DNA from: Magnolia sinica
Lineage: Eukaryota > Streptophyta > Magnoliopsida > Magnoliales > Magnoliaceae
Direction: 5' to 3'
Assembly (NCBI RefSeq): GCF_029962835.1
Contig: NC_080588.1
Span: forward strand, 63,946,001-64,010,000
Length of the DNA: 64,000 nt
Positions within the stretch are counted from its first letter, which is position 1; each line of letters starts with the position of its first letter. Of the stretch, positions 24,277-35,600 are shown one piece after another. The notes below the pieces were generated by a model. It was not told the DNA's origin, searched no databases, and saw nothing but the letters and a program-made list of their open reading frames with translations. The position numbers were made by a program, and so were the translations under genes.

Positions 24277-25594
24277 TCCGATGGAGGTATAGGTAGGTTT
24301 ATCGCTTTCATAGGATTATGGTAGTTGCTTTTGTCTGACTGAAGACGGTAAACTTAGCGCTCCTGGGAGGCAACCCAGCTTTTCAACTTATTTCATTTTC
24401 CTAATGTTTGTGGGTAACATTACTGCAAACCCTCACGAGACTACAACTCGTCCACTAGGGGTAACCTAGGGGTTTAAAGGCTTGTTGCATGCGCTAAATG
24501 TAATCGAGAGCACCTGCGAAAGTGGTATAGGTAGGATTTTATTTTTGTTAGTTTTGTGTCACTTTCTCTCTCGTGCTGACCGGATTCCATGCTGCGATCG
24601 AAAACCTCTTGATTCTTTCGTCCAGGTACTATCTTTCCATCACTCCTCTTATATTTTTGTTGTCCCATGTGCATTGCATGCTTATTTTTTTTTACATTGA
24701 GGACAATGTAGATTTTAGGTTGGGGGTGGGAGATTAGGTTTCCTAATCAGCATTTTCTTAGTCTTGAACAAAAATTATGAAATTTTTAAAATTTTTCTGG
24801 ACTTTCTTGTGAATTCGAAGGGCTTTTTGACGGCCATCTAGGGCACTTGGAATTTCAAGATACGTAATGTTGGTAATTTAAGACGCTTGGATTATAGTTA
24901 AGTTTGAATTGTTAATCCAAAATTAGAAGTTGTAAACATTGATTGAGTTATGATCTCACATGTCACATCTCGCTTTCACGTTAAGGTTTCAGTTTGATAT
25001 TGAAGGATTAACTTGGTGATCACTAAGCTTGAAAGGAACCAACCCGAGAAATTGAAAGGATTGGGCGAATGGTCTACACCATAGGTTTGCTCCCTATAGG
25101 TGTAGATTTAATTCCTTATGAATAATATGAAAAAAAAATTGGGTGTACAGTCTTCATCATAGGTTTGCTCCCTGTAGGTGAGGATTTGATTCCCCTTCTT
25201 GGCGTTACTTTTGATGGAAAAATCAAAAGTGAAGGAATGAAAAGATGATTGTGAGGCAAGTTTTGGTTATCATGAATCTTCTTATTGGTTACCAATGATA
25301 TCCTGAAACAGAGAAGTGAATTTTAATGATGATAAGCTGAGATTACACTGTATGCTCATAGATCTCAATGATTAGAATTTTTCTAATTAATGGAATAATA
25401 CCTTGAAATTGATTATGAAGTTTACCGTGTGCTTGAGTCTAAGAGAAAGTAATATCCAACATTCATGAATCTGAGAATTCTCATATCTGGATTATTCTAC
25501 AAAAATCACTCGAGTTTATAAAAATTGTTCTGTAATTCTCAACTTATTTTTCGCATATTTTGCTCGGGACTAGCAAAATGCTGGTTGGGGGTTG

Positions 25595-27696
25595 TGTTGA
25601 GGGTCAAATATTGCATATCAGACCCAGTTATTGCATAGATTTACAATCATTGATACCGTTTAATAGCCTGATTTAATCGTGTTTGTGATGCAGAGTGTAT
25701 TTACAAGCATGAACTGAAAAAGGATGCTTAAACCATGGATTTGACGCTCTGATGACACCCAAGGCAAGGGACGGACTCCAGGGGACCAAGATCGATGGAA
25801 TTACACACCAGGGATCCGAGAAAATCAAGTTATTCACGTTAAAGAGGCCCAAAATTGGTGAAAATGCAAGATCACATAGTTCTCGCCATCTGATTGGCTC
25901 AAAACTTCATACATGGCCTGAGGGCCATAAATTAACCGTACATATCAAATTTCAGCCATCGGATCACTATGAAAGTGCCCCAACTGACAGATCAGCCCAT
26001 AAACCGTTGATTCTGGGCCCACCTGATATCTGGAACTGTCTCAACTTTGGTCTGGGCGGTTTAAATAAGATGAGGAAACAAATGGATGAATCAGATCTTG
26101 CATATACATTACAGTGGGCCCCATATATACAGCGTGTACATAAAGTACACAACTGTCGCGAGCCGCACCGAATCCACGTACAGCGAGTCTCCTTCTCAAA
26201 TACGGCAACTGCCGTTTCACGTAAAATGGACGGACGCTGTCCGTTTTTACGGACGCTAGTGGGCCCCACAGAGCATGCGTACGGACAATCCAAACCGTCC
26301 ATCGTGTAGAGGGCCTCGACTACTACAAAACCTTACTGAACTTTTGGACCCATGCGAGCACACGTGCGCGATACAGAGGTCACAAACAGGCGGTCCTGCG
26401 ACGTTCAAAACGATTTTTGGGGTGATTTCTTCTCTGGGCCGCGTCAATGGACGTTCAAAACCACCCATTCTTGACCGAAATTTCGTCCTGAATCCAATGG
26501 ACGGGGTGGATTTTCCAGAAAATACCTCTGTGGGGCCCACCGATCACGTCAGCGCCGGACGTGCGAAAGGCTACGCACGTCCGCGAAATCAGACTTTCCA
26601 GGCAGTTGTGGCCCACCATCTTTGATCATATGGTAGATCTGAACCGTCCATCGTGTAGACCAGCCAAAACACTTCCAAGAGACACAGATTTTACAGAAAT
26701 AATGCAAGGAACGCGAGAGTTATGAAGCCCCGAACTTGGCTGCGAAAAGGCTTTCGCTGCGCGTGCGATAGCTTCCCAAATCCGATTTCCACCACTCCAA
26801 AAGCTATAAAAAGAGTTTCAAACGTGGAGAAGAGGTCATGCTTGAATAGGGGACGTCAGATAGAGAGAGAGAGGCAACAGGAGGGCTCGTTTTGGAAGGC
26901 TTCAACGTGGGATGTTCGACAGGGAGCTAGGAAAGTAATTTTTGTTTTTTTTTCTCTTTTCTATTCTTTTCTTTCTATTGTATTTGTTTTGGATCCAGCC
27001 CATTCATGTGCGGCTAATCCTCTTAGCTAGGGCTAAGAGGTGAAGCTTGTAGCGAGATGGGAGAACTTACTTTATGCCTTTAATTTAAATTTCTAAACTG
27101 AAGTTGATATAGTTGATTATTAAAGGAATATTTTTCTTAGTTTTTAATGGCATATTGTGACTGAAATTACAATGGGCGTGCAATGGCTTTGAATATTCCT
27201 TTCCTCTTTTTTATATTTATGAAGTCAGGAAGCCCTGTTGTTCATCATTGTCCCATGGGCATGGTAGGATGACAGTACCTTCCTGACCTTCATGGCATGT
27301 TGATTGATTGATAATTAGATTAATTCTGTTGTTTGCTTTGTCTCCTGGGCATGGTTTGGTGATGGAATCCATTCTAATTCATACACCTTTCATCTCTTGA
27401 AACCTATATCAATGGCAGTTCAGTAAATTTCCATAATTTGTGATCCTGGCATACGATCTCCCTGATCTCTACAAGTGGATCCTCTGAATCCCTAGTTCCC
27501 TTTCTCTGAATTCCTTAAAGTCTTAGATAATTCTTCCACAATTATTGCTTAAATTCTATTTGGTTTAGATCACATCTTAGTCTAGTTCTAGTTCTACTTG
27601 GTTTCAGATAACGTACAGGTATCAGTCCCTGTGGATTCGACCTCGGTCTTACCGAGTTTATTACTACATCACAACCCTATACTTGGGGAGTGAACA
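25595..27696 (+). repeat. 3' LTR of the Athila-like element
   Basis: It is 2,102 bp and pairs with 16244-18333. About thirty differences are visible by eye, mostly substitutions, with one small cluster near 27247-27290 and a few short insertions. It ends GGGAGTGAACA, followed by the ATAAA duplication. Confidence 0.93.
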
Positions 27697-27829
27697 ATAA
27701 AATGATCTTACGAATGGTTGGATGGCATGAATACAACACATGCATCATGGTGAGGTCCACAGAGCTTGGTGACGTCACTTCAATAGCGAGTTAGCTACTG
27801 ACATTGTCAGTATTTAATCAGCGCCTTAG

Positions 27830-28275
27830 GGGAATGGGCGTGGATTAGGTGAGTCCCTGATAACAATTCAGGAAAGAGTCTATGTATGTGTTGTATATCC
27901 ACACTTTTACAGCTCATTTTAGGGCAAGATCCCGGGAAAAAATGAAGCTGGTCTAAATCTCAAGCGAAATAAACCACAGAAAACAATGCCTATCATTAAA
28001 ATCTTCTTAAGTTCCACCGTCATGTTTATTTTCTATCTAACCTGTTGATAAGGTTATACAAACCTGGATGAAAGGGAAACCCAAATATCAGTAGCATATC
28101 CAAAAAGCTCATGAAAGGTTTTTAATGTTTGATGACTACTATTTTCTTTAGTGTGGTCCACCTGAGATTTGGATCTAGTCATTTTTGGGCACATGACATA
28201 AAATTGGATGGAAAAACTGATGAAAGGCATGGATATACGACACATATACACCGAGGTAGTCCCTACGGCCATGGA
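27830..28275. repeat. hairpin repeat, diverged copy
   Basis: The left arm text atgtatgtgttgtatatcca and a tctcaagcgaaataaacc block are mirrored by gtggtccacctgagatttgg and a ggatatacgacacatatac end. The arms are complementary but diverged, so this is an older copy. Confidence 0.65.
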
Positions 28276-28339
28276 TTCACCCACTAGGCTGTTACCGGGG
28301 ATAGAAGTGCATAAGATCCAGTTCATCCATCAGACACAA

Positions 28340-28640
28340 TTCCTCACGGTTGGTATTGATCTTAAAAATCAGGTTGATTCAACACTAAAGTGGGCCACCC
28401 CATTGAGACTTATACCTAAAACTTTTAAATTCACATGTTATGCACTGAGTTTTGGAATAGCGTGGTATTGGTGAATGCTTTCTTTCTGACTAGGCAAGTT
28501 AGATAAATGTATTGGAAGAAATATAGGCACCACGGTGGGCCCTAAACATACCAACGGTTGGTATTCCATTCAAACTGTTTTCTATGGGGTGGCTTGCATG
28601 AGTTTTAGACCGTCAATGGTGGAAGAAAAAGTATATATAC
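28340..28640. repeat. hairpin repeat, middle fragment
   Basis: The aaagtgggccaccccatt, accacggtgggccctaa and tttctatggggtggcttg blocks match the middle of the family. The ends are not visible. Confidence 0.4.
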
Positions 28641-28669
28641 CTGATGAACGGTTGGATCTCATGAAAGTT

Positions 28670-29850
28670 GCACCTACTTGGCAGCAGGTACACTCCTAAA
28701 GGAGTCATGCAGAAGTCTGTTGACATCACGGGCTCCACGATGACGAAAGGAATCATGCTGAAGTGCGTTGTCATCACGGGCTCCACGATGATGTATGTGT
28801 TATACCCGTACGGTCCTTTTAAAAAAAAATTATGGATTAAAAATGAATTAAGTACAAAACTCAAGTAAACCATACCACAGAAGGCAGAGGGGATTGAACG
28901 CCTACCATTTAAAACTTCCTAGGGTCGCATATGTTTTGAATCAAGATGATTTTTATTTTTATCATGTCTATGTGACTTTTATCAATAAGTTAAATGAAAA
29001 ATAAATATTATTATTATAGGAAAAATTGAATTGACCAATGGCAACAGGTTAAGTCAGAATCTTATGCACACAGCTGAGCTGCACAATAGTAGAAACTCTA
29101 AACCCGAGCTTGATACCCTGCCAACAAAAGGGATCTTAGACCTCAATGAAAGGAATCCCTCTGCGACTAATGAGACGGTTCGACATGACACAGGTTGGCA
29201 TGTCCCGGGCCAATACACTTCAGGTCGGCATGGACAACCTCCTATCGAAATCTGATGGATTGTAGCCGAAGATCCAAGTAGCCTATCACGATATGGATTC
29301 GTCGGTATCTTAGTAGGGAATTTTAGGGCGATCTTCTAATAGGATTCTAACCCTACTACGGGATATCAACTCTTCCTACGCCACCTTTTCACATAATCTA
29401 TAAATAGAGACGCCTCTAATGATGAAAAGTACACATGATTTCTAGCATAAAACTCCTTATTTGACTGACTCAGATTCCTCGAGGCATCGGCTCCTGCTTT
29501 AGCCAGGTCTCCTTTCTTTTTTCTTATGCAAGCATAAGAAAGTCCAAAAAAGGCTAGCCGGTTTTCTGCATCAACAATCATAATAAGTCCAAGAAGGCTA
29601 CAACATTGAGCATCATTATCCTTGTGGCCTGGTTCACCTGAGCTTTGGATATTCTACCTTATTTTTCAGTTTCAAGCCCCCGGCTAAAATGATATCTTCA
29701 AATAGACGGTTGGTGTGAATATAACATATACAACATGTTAGGTTGGAAATAACACATACATGATGGTAGGCCCGCAGAAATTGGTGACGTCAATACACCA
29801 CCGACCGGTGGCGTGTGCTGGACCACGCAATCCGCTTCCGAGTCACGCTA
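28670..29850. repeat. hairpin repeat interrupted by an LTR
   Basis: The left arm (28670-29020) contains ctccacgatgatgtatgtg, a 48-bp tandem duplication around atcacgggctccacgatga (28723 and 28771), and a taccatttaaaacttcc block. After the LTR-like insert the right arm resumes (29590-29850): gcctggttcacctgagct, aacacatacatgatggtagg, and an end at gcaatccgcttccg, the GCGGATT terminus. Confidence 0.6.
29030..29585. mobile_element. probable solo LTR fossil, gypsy-like
   Basis: The text includes cacaggttggcatgtcccg and a near-repeat caggtcggcatggacaacc, a TATA-type ctataaatagagacgcctc near 29400, and gactgactcagattcctcg then aggcatcggctcc near 29465-29490. This arrangement is reminiscent of gypsy LTRs of the Tat branch. 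It interrupts a hairpin repeat. Exact ends and target duplication could not be fixed. No internal region was found, hence solo. Confidence 0.4.
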
Positions 29851-30480
29851 GGCGTGTTCATTACGATTCCTCATCTGCTGAGGGGGAGGAGAGAGTGAAT
29901 AGATGAACGATGGTACACATGCCAACTTTGTACACGCGTGTGAAATCCAAGCCAGTGATTGCCAATTAAGCTCGGGGAAATTTTCCTGGTCGATAAATCA
30001 GAGCAATCCACTCATCAGGCAGCTGACACTCTTACAATTAAAAAAGAATAAAGAAAAAAAGAAACTGACGGTTAGGAAGAAAATACAATGCACAAATTCA
30101 ATTTCGATAATGCGCCTAATTGCACTGGGACACTTAGACACTACAATTCATTGATCCCAACTGTTCATTATGTCAAGCACACATTTCATGAGTTACCATG
30201 CAAGCATCATATAAATTTAGCAAATATTAACCGTTGATCAATGTCCTTTAATATTGACAGTCAAGATTGTTTATACAAAATAGGTCCAGTAACAAATATG
30301 TTAGATCCCATCATCCGTTGTTTATGATTCTAAAGAATCAGTTTCGTTAGGCAATCGGAGCCATTCCATTTATGACTTGGAAAAAGTATGGTAAAAGAAA
30401 AAAAGGACAAATCAAAGATGGATTAGATCATCTGATAGTGTGATTTTTTGAGTGGTAATCCATGAACCATGTTCTGAACT
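29851..30480. other. intergenic sequence, nothing recognised
   Basis: It is AT-rich with short open frames only. There are no repeat ends or motifs I can support. Confidence 0.4.
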
Positions 30481-30550
30481 TAACAGACGGTTCAGATCAA
30501 TCGATTGAACTTTCAATTAACAGACGGTTCAGATCAATCGATTGAACTTT
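30481..30550. repeat. tandem duplication, unit 37 bp
   Basis: The text taacagacggttcagatc, continuing aatcgattgaactttc, starts at 30481 and again at 30518 with no visible change across about 33 bases. It is a recent local duplication. Confidence 0.9.
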
Positions 30551-30603
30551 CCATGTTAACGCATGCAACTAAGAGCACTATAACGTCAGCGCCAGGTCTT
30601 GAA

Positions 30604-31111
30604 GCGGATTAAGTGCAGCCCAGCCTCACCAAAGATAGTACTACCCTACGAGCCCACACCTTTAATGTATTTATTCTATATCCATGATATCCATCCAATT
30701 TTTCAGGTCGTTTTGATGCCTGAGCCTAAAAAATGAAAAAGAAAAATCCAAATCTCATGTGGACCACATGACGAGAAACAATAGTAATTGAAGGCGCTAT
30801 AGTTAAGAACTTCTTACAGCCTACTGTAGTGTTTTTTTAATTTTTATTTTCCATATAAATTATTATAATATTACATAAAACTAGCTGGATCTAAAACTTA
30901 TGTAGTCAGTTAATGGTCCATGACTGCGGTTTCCCAATATGGTCAACCAAAGATTTGGATCTTTTTCACTTTTGAACTAATGCTCAAACATATGATCCAA
31001 AAGATAAATAAATAAATAATAAGAATGGACAACATATATATAGAATACATATATCAAGATAGGCCCCACGGTTAAGACTCTCACCATCTTGGGTGAGGCC
31101 CCTAATCTGCT
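30604..31111. repeat. hairpin repeat with GCGGATT-like ends
   Basis: The left end gcggattaagtgcagccc and the right end ggcccctaatctgct are mirrored, as are cctcaccaaagatagt and accatcttgggtgagg. The middle carries the tctcatgtggaccacatg and accaaagatttggatc blocks. The arms are diverged. Confidence 0.65.
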
Positions 31112-31151
31112 CCCGTCCATCCTTGGGATGCCCAGCTCTAGTCGACCTCAT

Positions 31152-31156
<5 letters not shown>

Positions 31157-31249
<93 letters not shown>

Positions 31250-31262
31250 ATGTGTGTGTGTG
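31157..31262. repeat. TA then TG microsatellite
   Basis: About 73 bases of pure TA (31157-31229) run directly into about 33 bases of TG. The long open frames over it, with alternating Ile-Tyr or Cys-Val, are artefacts of the repeat. Confidence 0.97.
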
Positions 31263-31288
31263 TTTTAAAATATATAATATAAGTTCGT

Positions 31289-31763
31289 CCCATGAGGTCA
31301 AGCTGTGTGGGCCCCACCGTGATGCGTTTCGAACATCTACCCCATCAGTCAAATGCACCATTCTATCGTAGGCCTAGGTCTCAAAAATCAAGTCAATTCG
31401 TGACTTGTGTGGGCCACACCACATACAGAAGTGGAGAGGGGCCGTGCACCATTAAAACATTTATAATCATTTTTTGTGCCCACCGACATGTGGTTTACAA
31501 ATCCAGCCCATCCATTATGTGTGTCCCACTTGGATGAGGGTTCAGACCAAGTTTCAAATGCATGCAAATTTCAGGTGGGCCCCACCAAGTGTGTTTATAT
31601 GTTTTAACGGTGTCTTCACATGATTTTAAATGTTATGGCCCACCTGAGTTCCGTATATGGCTGATTTTTGGAATATCCCATAATTTAAAGGGGACCCATC
31701 AAATGCACGGTGTTAATGGTCGAGACGCATCACGGTGGGGCCCACACAGCTTAACCTCATGGG
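31289..31763 (+). mobile_element. MITE of a second family, 475 bp
   Basis: The terminal inverted repeats are cccatgaggtcaagctgtgt and, as reverse complement, cccatgaggttaagctgtgt, both continuing gggccccaccgtgatgcg. The interior, unlike the hairpin family, is not fully self-complementary: it has unique text such as a cccatccattatgtgtgtcc block. Two relatives lie at 53243-53703 and 53726-54158. There is no coding capacity. Confidence 0.8.
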
Positions 31764-31802
31764 AGCTTATCGTGTGACGTCGAGCGCATAGTACCTTTTC
31801 CC

Positions 31803-31852
31803 ATATATATATATATATATATGTGTATGTGTGTGTGTGTGTGTGTGTGTGT
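31803..31852. repeat. second TA then TG microsatellite
   Basis: TA (about 20 bases) is followed by TG (about 30 bases). It is preceded by catagtac (31788-31795), the same octamer that precedes the microsatellite at 31157, so the MITE is flanked by two similar blocks. Confidence 0.95.
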
Positions 31853-32119
31853 TCTAATCATGAATACAAGCTCGGTATCATGTATCCCACCCTTATTGCC
31901 ATCACACTCAAAAATCACTTCGATTAGATGATGTTAATCATGTATTGTTGATAAAGAAAATGAATGATCCATATTGATTATTATAAAGAAGTTATAAGTA
32001 TTGATTAAGACCGTCCACCTTTCACTGTTCATCCCACTTCATGAAAAGACAATTTAAACAAAATACTAATCATCTGATTAATAGCTAAGAAAATGAATTA
32101 TCTAGATTTATTATAATAG

Positions 32120-32652
32120 TAGAGGTGGGCACGAGACGACTCGATCTGGCTAACTCAACTCAACCCGAACCGAATGGGTGAGTCGGTTCAAACCGAGTAA
32201 GCTTATCCCAATCTGAACTCAAACTGAGTTGAGTTCAAGTTACCCAGTAACTCAACCCAACTCGACCCGAAACTCGATCCGGTTAGACCCAACTCGATTC
32301 GAAACCCGACTCGACCCAACTCTAACCCTATCCTGACTCGATACCAACCTCTCTCTCTCTCTCTCTCAAGCCCGATAACCACCCACTACCATCCTCCTCC
32401 TCCTCTCTCTCTCCTCTCCACTCCCTCCCTCCCTCATCTCTCAATCCAACTTGGTGCCAACTCGACCCTACTCAATACTTCTGACCGGATCGGACTCGGT
32501 CCAGATCAGTCCAGGCCAAACCAAACTCGGATCGAGTCAAGCATGCTGGACTCGATATTGAGTCAGATCCAGTTCAGGTCAGGCCTATTTCGAAATTGGA
32601 TCGAGTCGAGTTAACCCTAACTCGGTCCGACTTGACTCGACGCCTAGCCCTA
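32120..32652. mobile_element. hAT-like non-autonomous element, 533 bp
   Basis: The ends are TAGAGGTGGGCACGAG and, as reverse complement, TAGGGCTAGGCGTCGAG. An exact 8-bp target duplication, TATAATAG, flanks the element (32112-32119 and 32653-32660), the size expected for hAT. The interior is low complexity: variants of aactcgacccgaaactcg recur many times on both strands, with a CT-rich stretch at about 32350-32440. There is no transposase. Confidence 0.85.
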
Positions 32653-32660
32653 TATAATAG

Positions 32661-33666
32661 CGGTCAGTCATTATTATGGACCACTCATCGTGTGGGGCCC
32701 ACCTTTGGTTGCCCATTTCTCTAAGAGAGTGTTTAGATATGTTGGTCCTAACCATTCAATCAATGGATAAGAAATGGACGGTAAATATTTATGCATTAAA
32801 AGAGGTCTTATCTATGATAAGAATTGAGCATCATGTGGCCCACCTTTCATTATCAATCCATTGAAAGCCACTTTGTATTGAGTGAACCTAATTGCTCAAT
32901 CAACAACGAAGAAATGTACGGATCAAATCCATCGTACGAAAAGAGATGTAATTATTGTCCATCATGTGGGCCCACCATTGATTAGCCCTCCATTTTAAAT
33001 TACTGTGATGGAAAGAAGTGACCATCTGTTAAACTTTGGAACTTAGACGTTCTGTACTGATTATTGAAAGGAAGCGTTGATTGGCCTATTAGCACGTGTC
33101 TCTCCACATGTGCCATCATATAAAGCATCTACTAGTAATTAGTGGACTCTTGATGACGACGCGTGTGTGGACCAAGGCTAGCTTTTGAGTCCGTTCATCT
33201 TATTGGTGGACCTCATCTTGGTGAACCTCCGTGAAAGAGGTTTGCTCCAATACATCCGGCCGGGCTATTGCAATATAATATGATACCTTAGGATCTTAGA
33301 TTAAGTGTCTATTTCTCTGTGCATGAATGGCCTACTTGATTAATGGATGGATCGGGAACTTAGAAATAGGGATTTTATTAGTATTTGGGCCAGACCTGAT
33401 CAGACCTGGGCCAATAAATAGTTTTGGGCTTGGGTTCGGGACTTGGACCTCACTGGCTGATCCGGCCTCGGCCGGCACAAACCTAGCCCAATGCCACCCC
33501 TAACTACATTAAAGGAAGAAATTCTCTTGTGGTCTTTCAAATAGGCGGAAGATGGGCCTTTTTTCTGGTTAAGATCGGTTGGAGTCTATGGGACTCTATA
33601 CTGGGTTTGGGCTGATCCTCAAGGCCCATTGGTTGGACCGACCCAATGAATTTTTGGCTTGCTAGT
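32661..33666. other. intergenic sequence with a small repeat fragment
   Basis: No gene was recognised. The text at about 33380-33503, ending ccaatgccacccctaacta, resembles a right end of a hAT-type element (TTAGGGGTGGCATTGGG as reverse complement). Its left end was not found. Confidence 0.4.
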
Positions 33667-34339
33667 TGATGTAGAGAAGGTCGCAGTCAATTTCACGGCC
33701 AAGATGGACCAAAGAAGGCCTGATAGGAGGCTGAAGTGATCTGTACCGTCAGAACCTTAAAACAGGCATATTTCATGGATCAGAATGAGTTACTCGACGT
33801 ATCATATATATTTTGGCACGGGAGAAGCTACTTTGCCCAACTAACTTGCTACGCCAGGTTGCCCACACTGAATTTGTGAGATTCCATCAGATAGGCGGTT
33901 GAAAATCTATTTTATTTTCATTTTTATTATTTATAGTAAGTTTTAGTTGATCATAACTTTTGATCGATTGAGTTTTAAGAGTCTGCCGAACATGAAAAGT
34001 TCTTTTTAAAAAAATTAGGGGAATAGAGTGGTTAGGCCAAATTGGATACTTATTATTTTTGGCCGAAAACCATAAAGTCGAGTAGAAATCATGACAATCT
34101 ATAAATAGTAATTTTACTATTTATAGTAATCACGTTTTTAAAGAGTTTGAGTTGAGAGTTTGATTCCGAAACTTATTTGTAGGATTGATATTACTATTTA
34201 AAGGATTGTAAACTCAAATTATTTTCGATTTTTCCCTGCGAATTCGAGAAATCTTTATGAGGAGTATAGAGAAATTTCATGGATTCAGAGTAATTATCCC
34301 CTAAACGCACCTCATCAGGTCTACCCCACCCCTACATCA
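33667..34339 (+). mobile_element. solo LTR fossil, 673 bp
   Basis: It begins TGATGTAGAGAAGG and ends ccccacccctacatca, so the outer eight bases TGATGTAG/CTACATCA are inverted. It is flanked by CTAGT (33662-33666) and GTAGT (34340-34344), a target duplication with one mismatch. No internal region or second LTR is adjacent. Family relatives are at 39636-40330 and, truncated, 3495-3919. The superfamily is not determinable without an internal region. Confidence 0.75.
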
Positions 34340-34344
34340 GTAGT

Positions 34345-34811
34345 GAATTGGTTAGGACTCAGGTTTGCTTATGCATACAGGCTGTATGAGTAGGTTTGAC
34401 ATGCCCAGATTTATTTAGGATTGTGGTATTTTGGTGGTTAACATGGACTGGGCCTGGGCTTAGTTCCTTAACTCTTGGCCAGGATTTGGACAGGCTTTGG
34501 CGTAGCTGGGCCACGCTACTCCAAACCCGGCGCTTAACAATGAAAGAGAAGGCAGTTCAATATGGGGGCCCACAATACTACCTTTTCATACTTCCACAGT
34601 CTACATTGTAGATATGGGCCCAGTCACTGAATCTTTGTTACATAGCAGGAAAACCACACTACAATCATATGATTTCGACTTGTAAAAGTCCCTGTAGCCT
34701 ATTTTTTTTTCATATAAGTAGGAAAAAGAAATACAAGTACATGATTTCCAGTTGAATTTATTAATGGTGTGGATCAAATGAATCCTGGAAAAGGCCCATG
34801 ATCACCATAGC
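34345..34811. other. intergenic sequence downstream of the PR-1 pseudogene
   Basis: No gene was recognised. From about 34740 to 34845 the text is the 3' flank of the PR-1 pseudogene and is shared with the 3' flank of the second broken copy near 38870-38990 (ggtgtggatcaaatgaatcc versus its inverted relative). Confidence 0.45.
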
Positions 34812-34845
34812 TTATTTAACACTAACAATCACACACTGAAGAACC

Positions 34846-35334
34846 CTAGTACGGGCGCTGCCCCACGATGTTTCCACGTGGATAATAGTCACATATGATG
34901 AAGATCGCACTGCTATTGCACTTGACCCGTGCGCAACCGAGCTGAACCGAGTTGCGCCACACGACTTGTGTATAGTGCCCACATACTTGTCCACTGGCGC
35001 ATGTATTAGTGGCATAGTCATAGTACTGCTTCTCATTGACCCACATGGTCATGGCATCCGCAGCCGTGTACTCCTAGCCCAAGCCCCAGAAGAGGTTTTC
35101 GCCGTAGGGCCCACCTGAGTGCACGAGTTGGCAGTCGCTAATCCTCTGGTTGGCGTAGTTTTGGGCATACGTCTCTACTGTTGTGTTCCATGTCATGTTG
35201 CCAACACCCACTTGCGAGCGAGCCGTGTTGTGGGCATCAAGGAAGTCTTGTGGTGTGTTTTGGGCTTGGATGACATGGCCCAGAGAAAGGCCCATGACAC
35301 ACATCCAAGCTAATGCAAGACTAGACAATGCCAT
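34846..35334 (-). pseudogene. PR1: PR-1 (CAP superfamily) with one in-frame stop
   Basis: PR-1 proteins are small secreted defence proteins of the CAP superfamily. From the ATG at 35334 ([10 protein letters not shown]) there is a hydrophobic signal peptide, then the CAP start [12 protein letters not shown], the [10 protein letters not shown] motif, and further on [16 protein letters not shown] and the end [12 protein letters not shown]. Full length would be 162 residues, normal for the family. A single TAG at 35074-35076 follows residue 86, at the position where the intact neighbour has an Arg codon before EYTAADA. The rest of the frame stays open in the same phase. The upstream in-frame ATG at 35361 would add nine residues not seen in the other copies, so 35334 is preferred. 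Six cysteines of the family are retained. The damage looks recent, or it could be a polymorphic null. Confidence 0.9.
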
Positions 35335-35419
35335 CTCTCTCACTATTTTCTTTCTACTCACTTTCTATATGCTATCCTAGCCTTTGATGGGTTGATGGAA
35401 ATGGGCCTAAGAGGTGGGG

Positions 35420-35427
35420 TATTTATA
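35420..35427 (-). promoter_or_regulatory. TATA box of the 35.3-kb PR-1 copy
   Basis: TATAAATA on the minus strand lies 86 bases before the preferred ATG, in text (actataaataccccacctct) shared with the second broken copy. Confidence 0.7.
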
Positions 35428-35600
35428 GTGCCGAACTAGCAAAATATGGCAAGAGTGAGCCATTGAGAAGAGCTTACGTGCATGTTCAAAAGTTCCAATT
35501 TCATAAGAAAATTAACGTAGCCCATGTGCGCCCTTTACGTAGAAAATGGTAAAAATTTCTCGATCCATCCATTCTAGCGAGTGTACTTGTGGGAACTTGC

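Larger units (their letters stand above)
16244..27696 (+). mobile_element. Athila-like Ty3/gypsy retrotransposon, structurally complete, coding broken
   Basis: The element is 11.45 kb long. Parts: 5' LTR 16244-18333, tRNA primer site just inside it (gcgccgttgccggggg, about 18341-18356), gag about 19320-20300, protease about 20900-21270, reverse transcriptase 21640-22590, RNase H to about 22990, integrase 23290-24275, a 1.3-kb non-coding 3' stretch, a polypurine tract (ggttgggggt, about 25583-25592), and 3' LTR 25595-27696. The ATAAA target duplication is exact (16239-16243, 27697-27701). The long LTRs, primer site text and gag type point to the Athila branch. No envelope-like frame was recognised after integrase. 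The coding region has roughly ten or more breaks. The LTRs look about 98% identical by eye, so the insertion is fairly recent. Confidence 0.92.
15801..27788. repeat. hairpin repeat split by the Athila-like element
   Basis: The left part (15801-16243) begins cgctaatgacgtgacgttac and then caagctccgtgggcctcacc. The right part (27702-27788) ends atgcatcatggtgaggtcc then acagagcttggtgacgtcac, its reverse complement. The retroelement at 16244-27696 sits between them with ATAAA duplicated at both joins, so the hairpin was there first. The left arm also holds a local duplication: the text from ccatgatgcatgtgttatat to catcaatttcga is repeated with a 53-base period at 15840-15930. Confidence 0.8.

Noticed and set aside
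24300-25590. An envelope-like gene after integrase in the Athila-like element.
   Set aside because: No long frame or membrane-type stretch was recognised. The region holds only AT-rich text and a short direct repeat (ataggtttgctccct near 25081 and 25158).
30984-31371. Open frames of 125 and 92 codons.
   Set aside because: They are created by the TA and TG microsatellite, giving alternating Ile-Tyr and Cys-Val.
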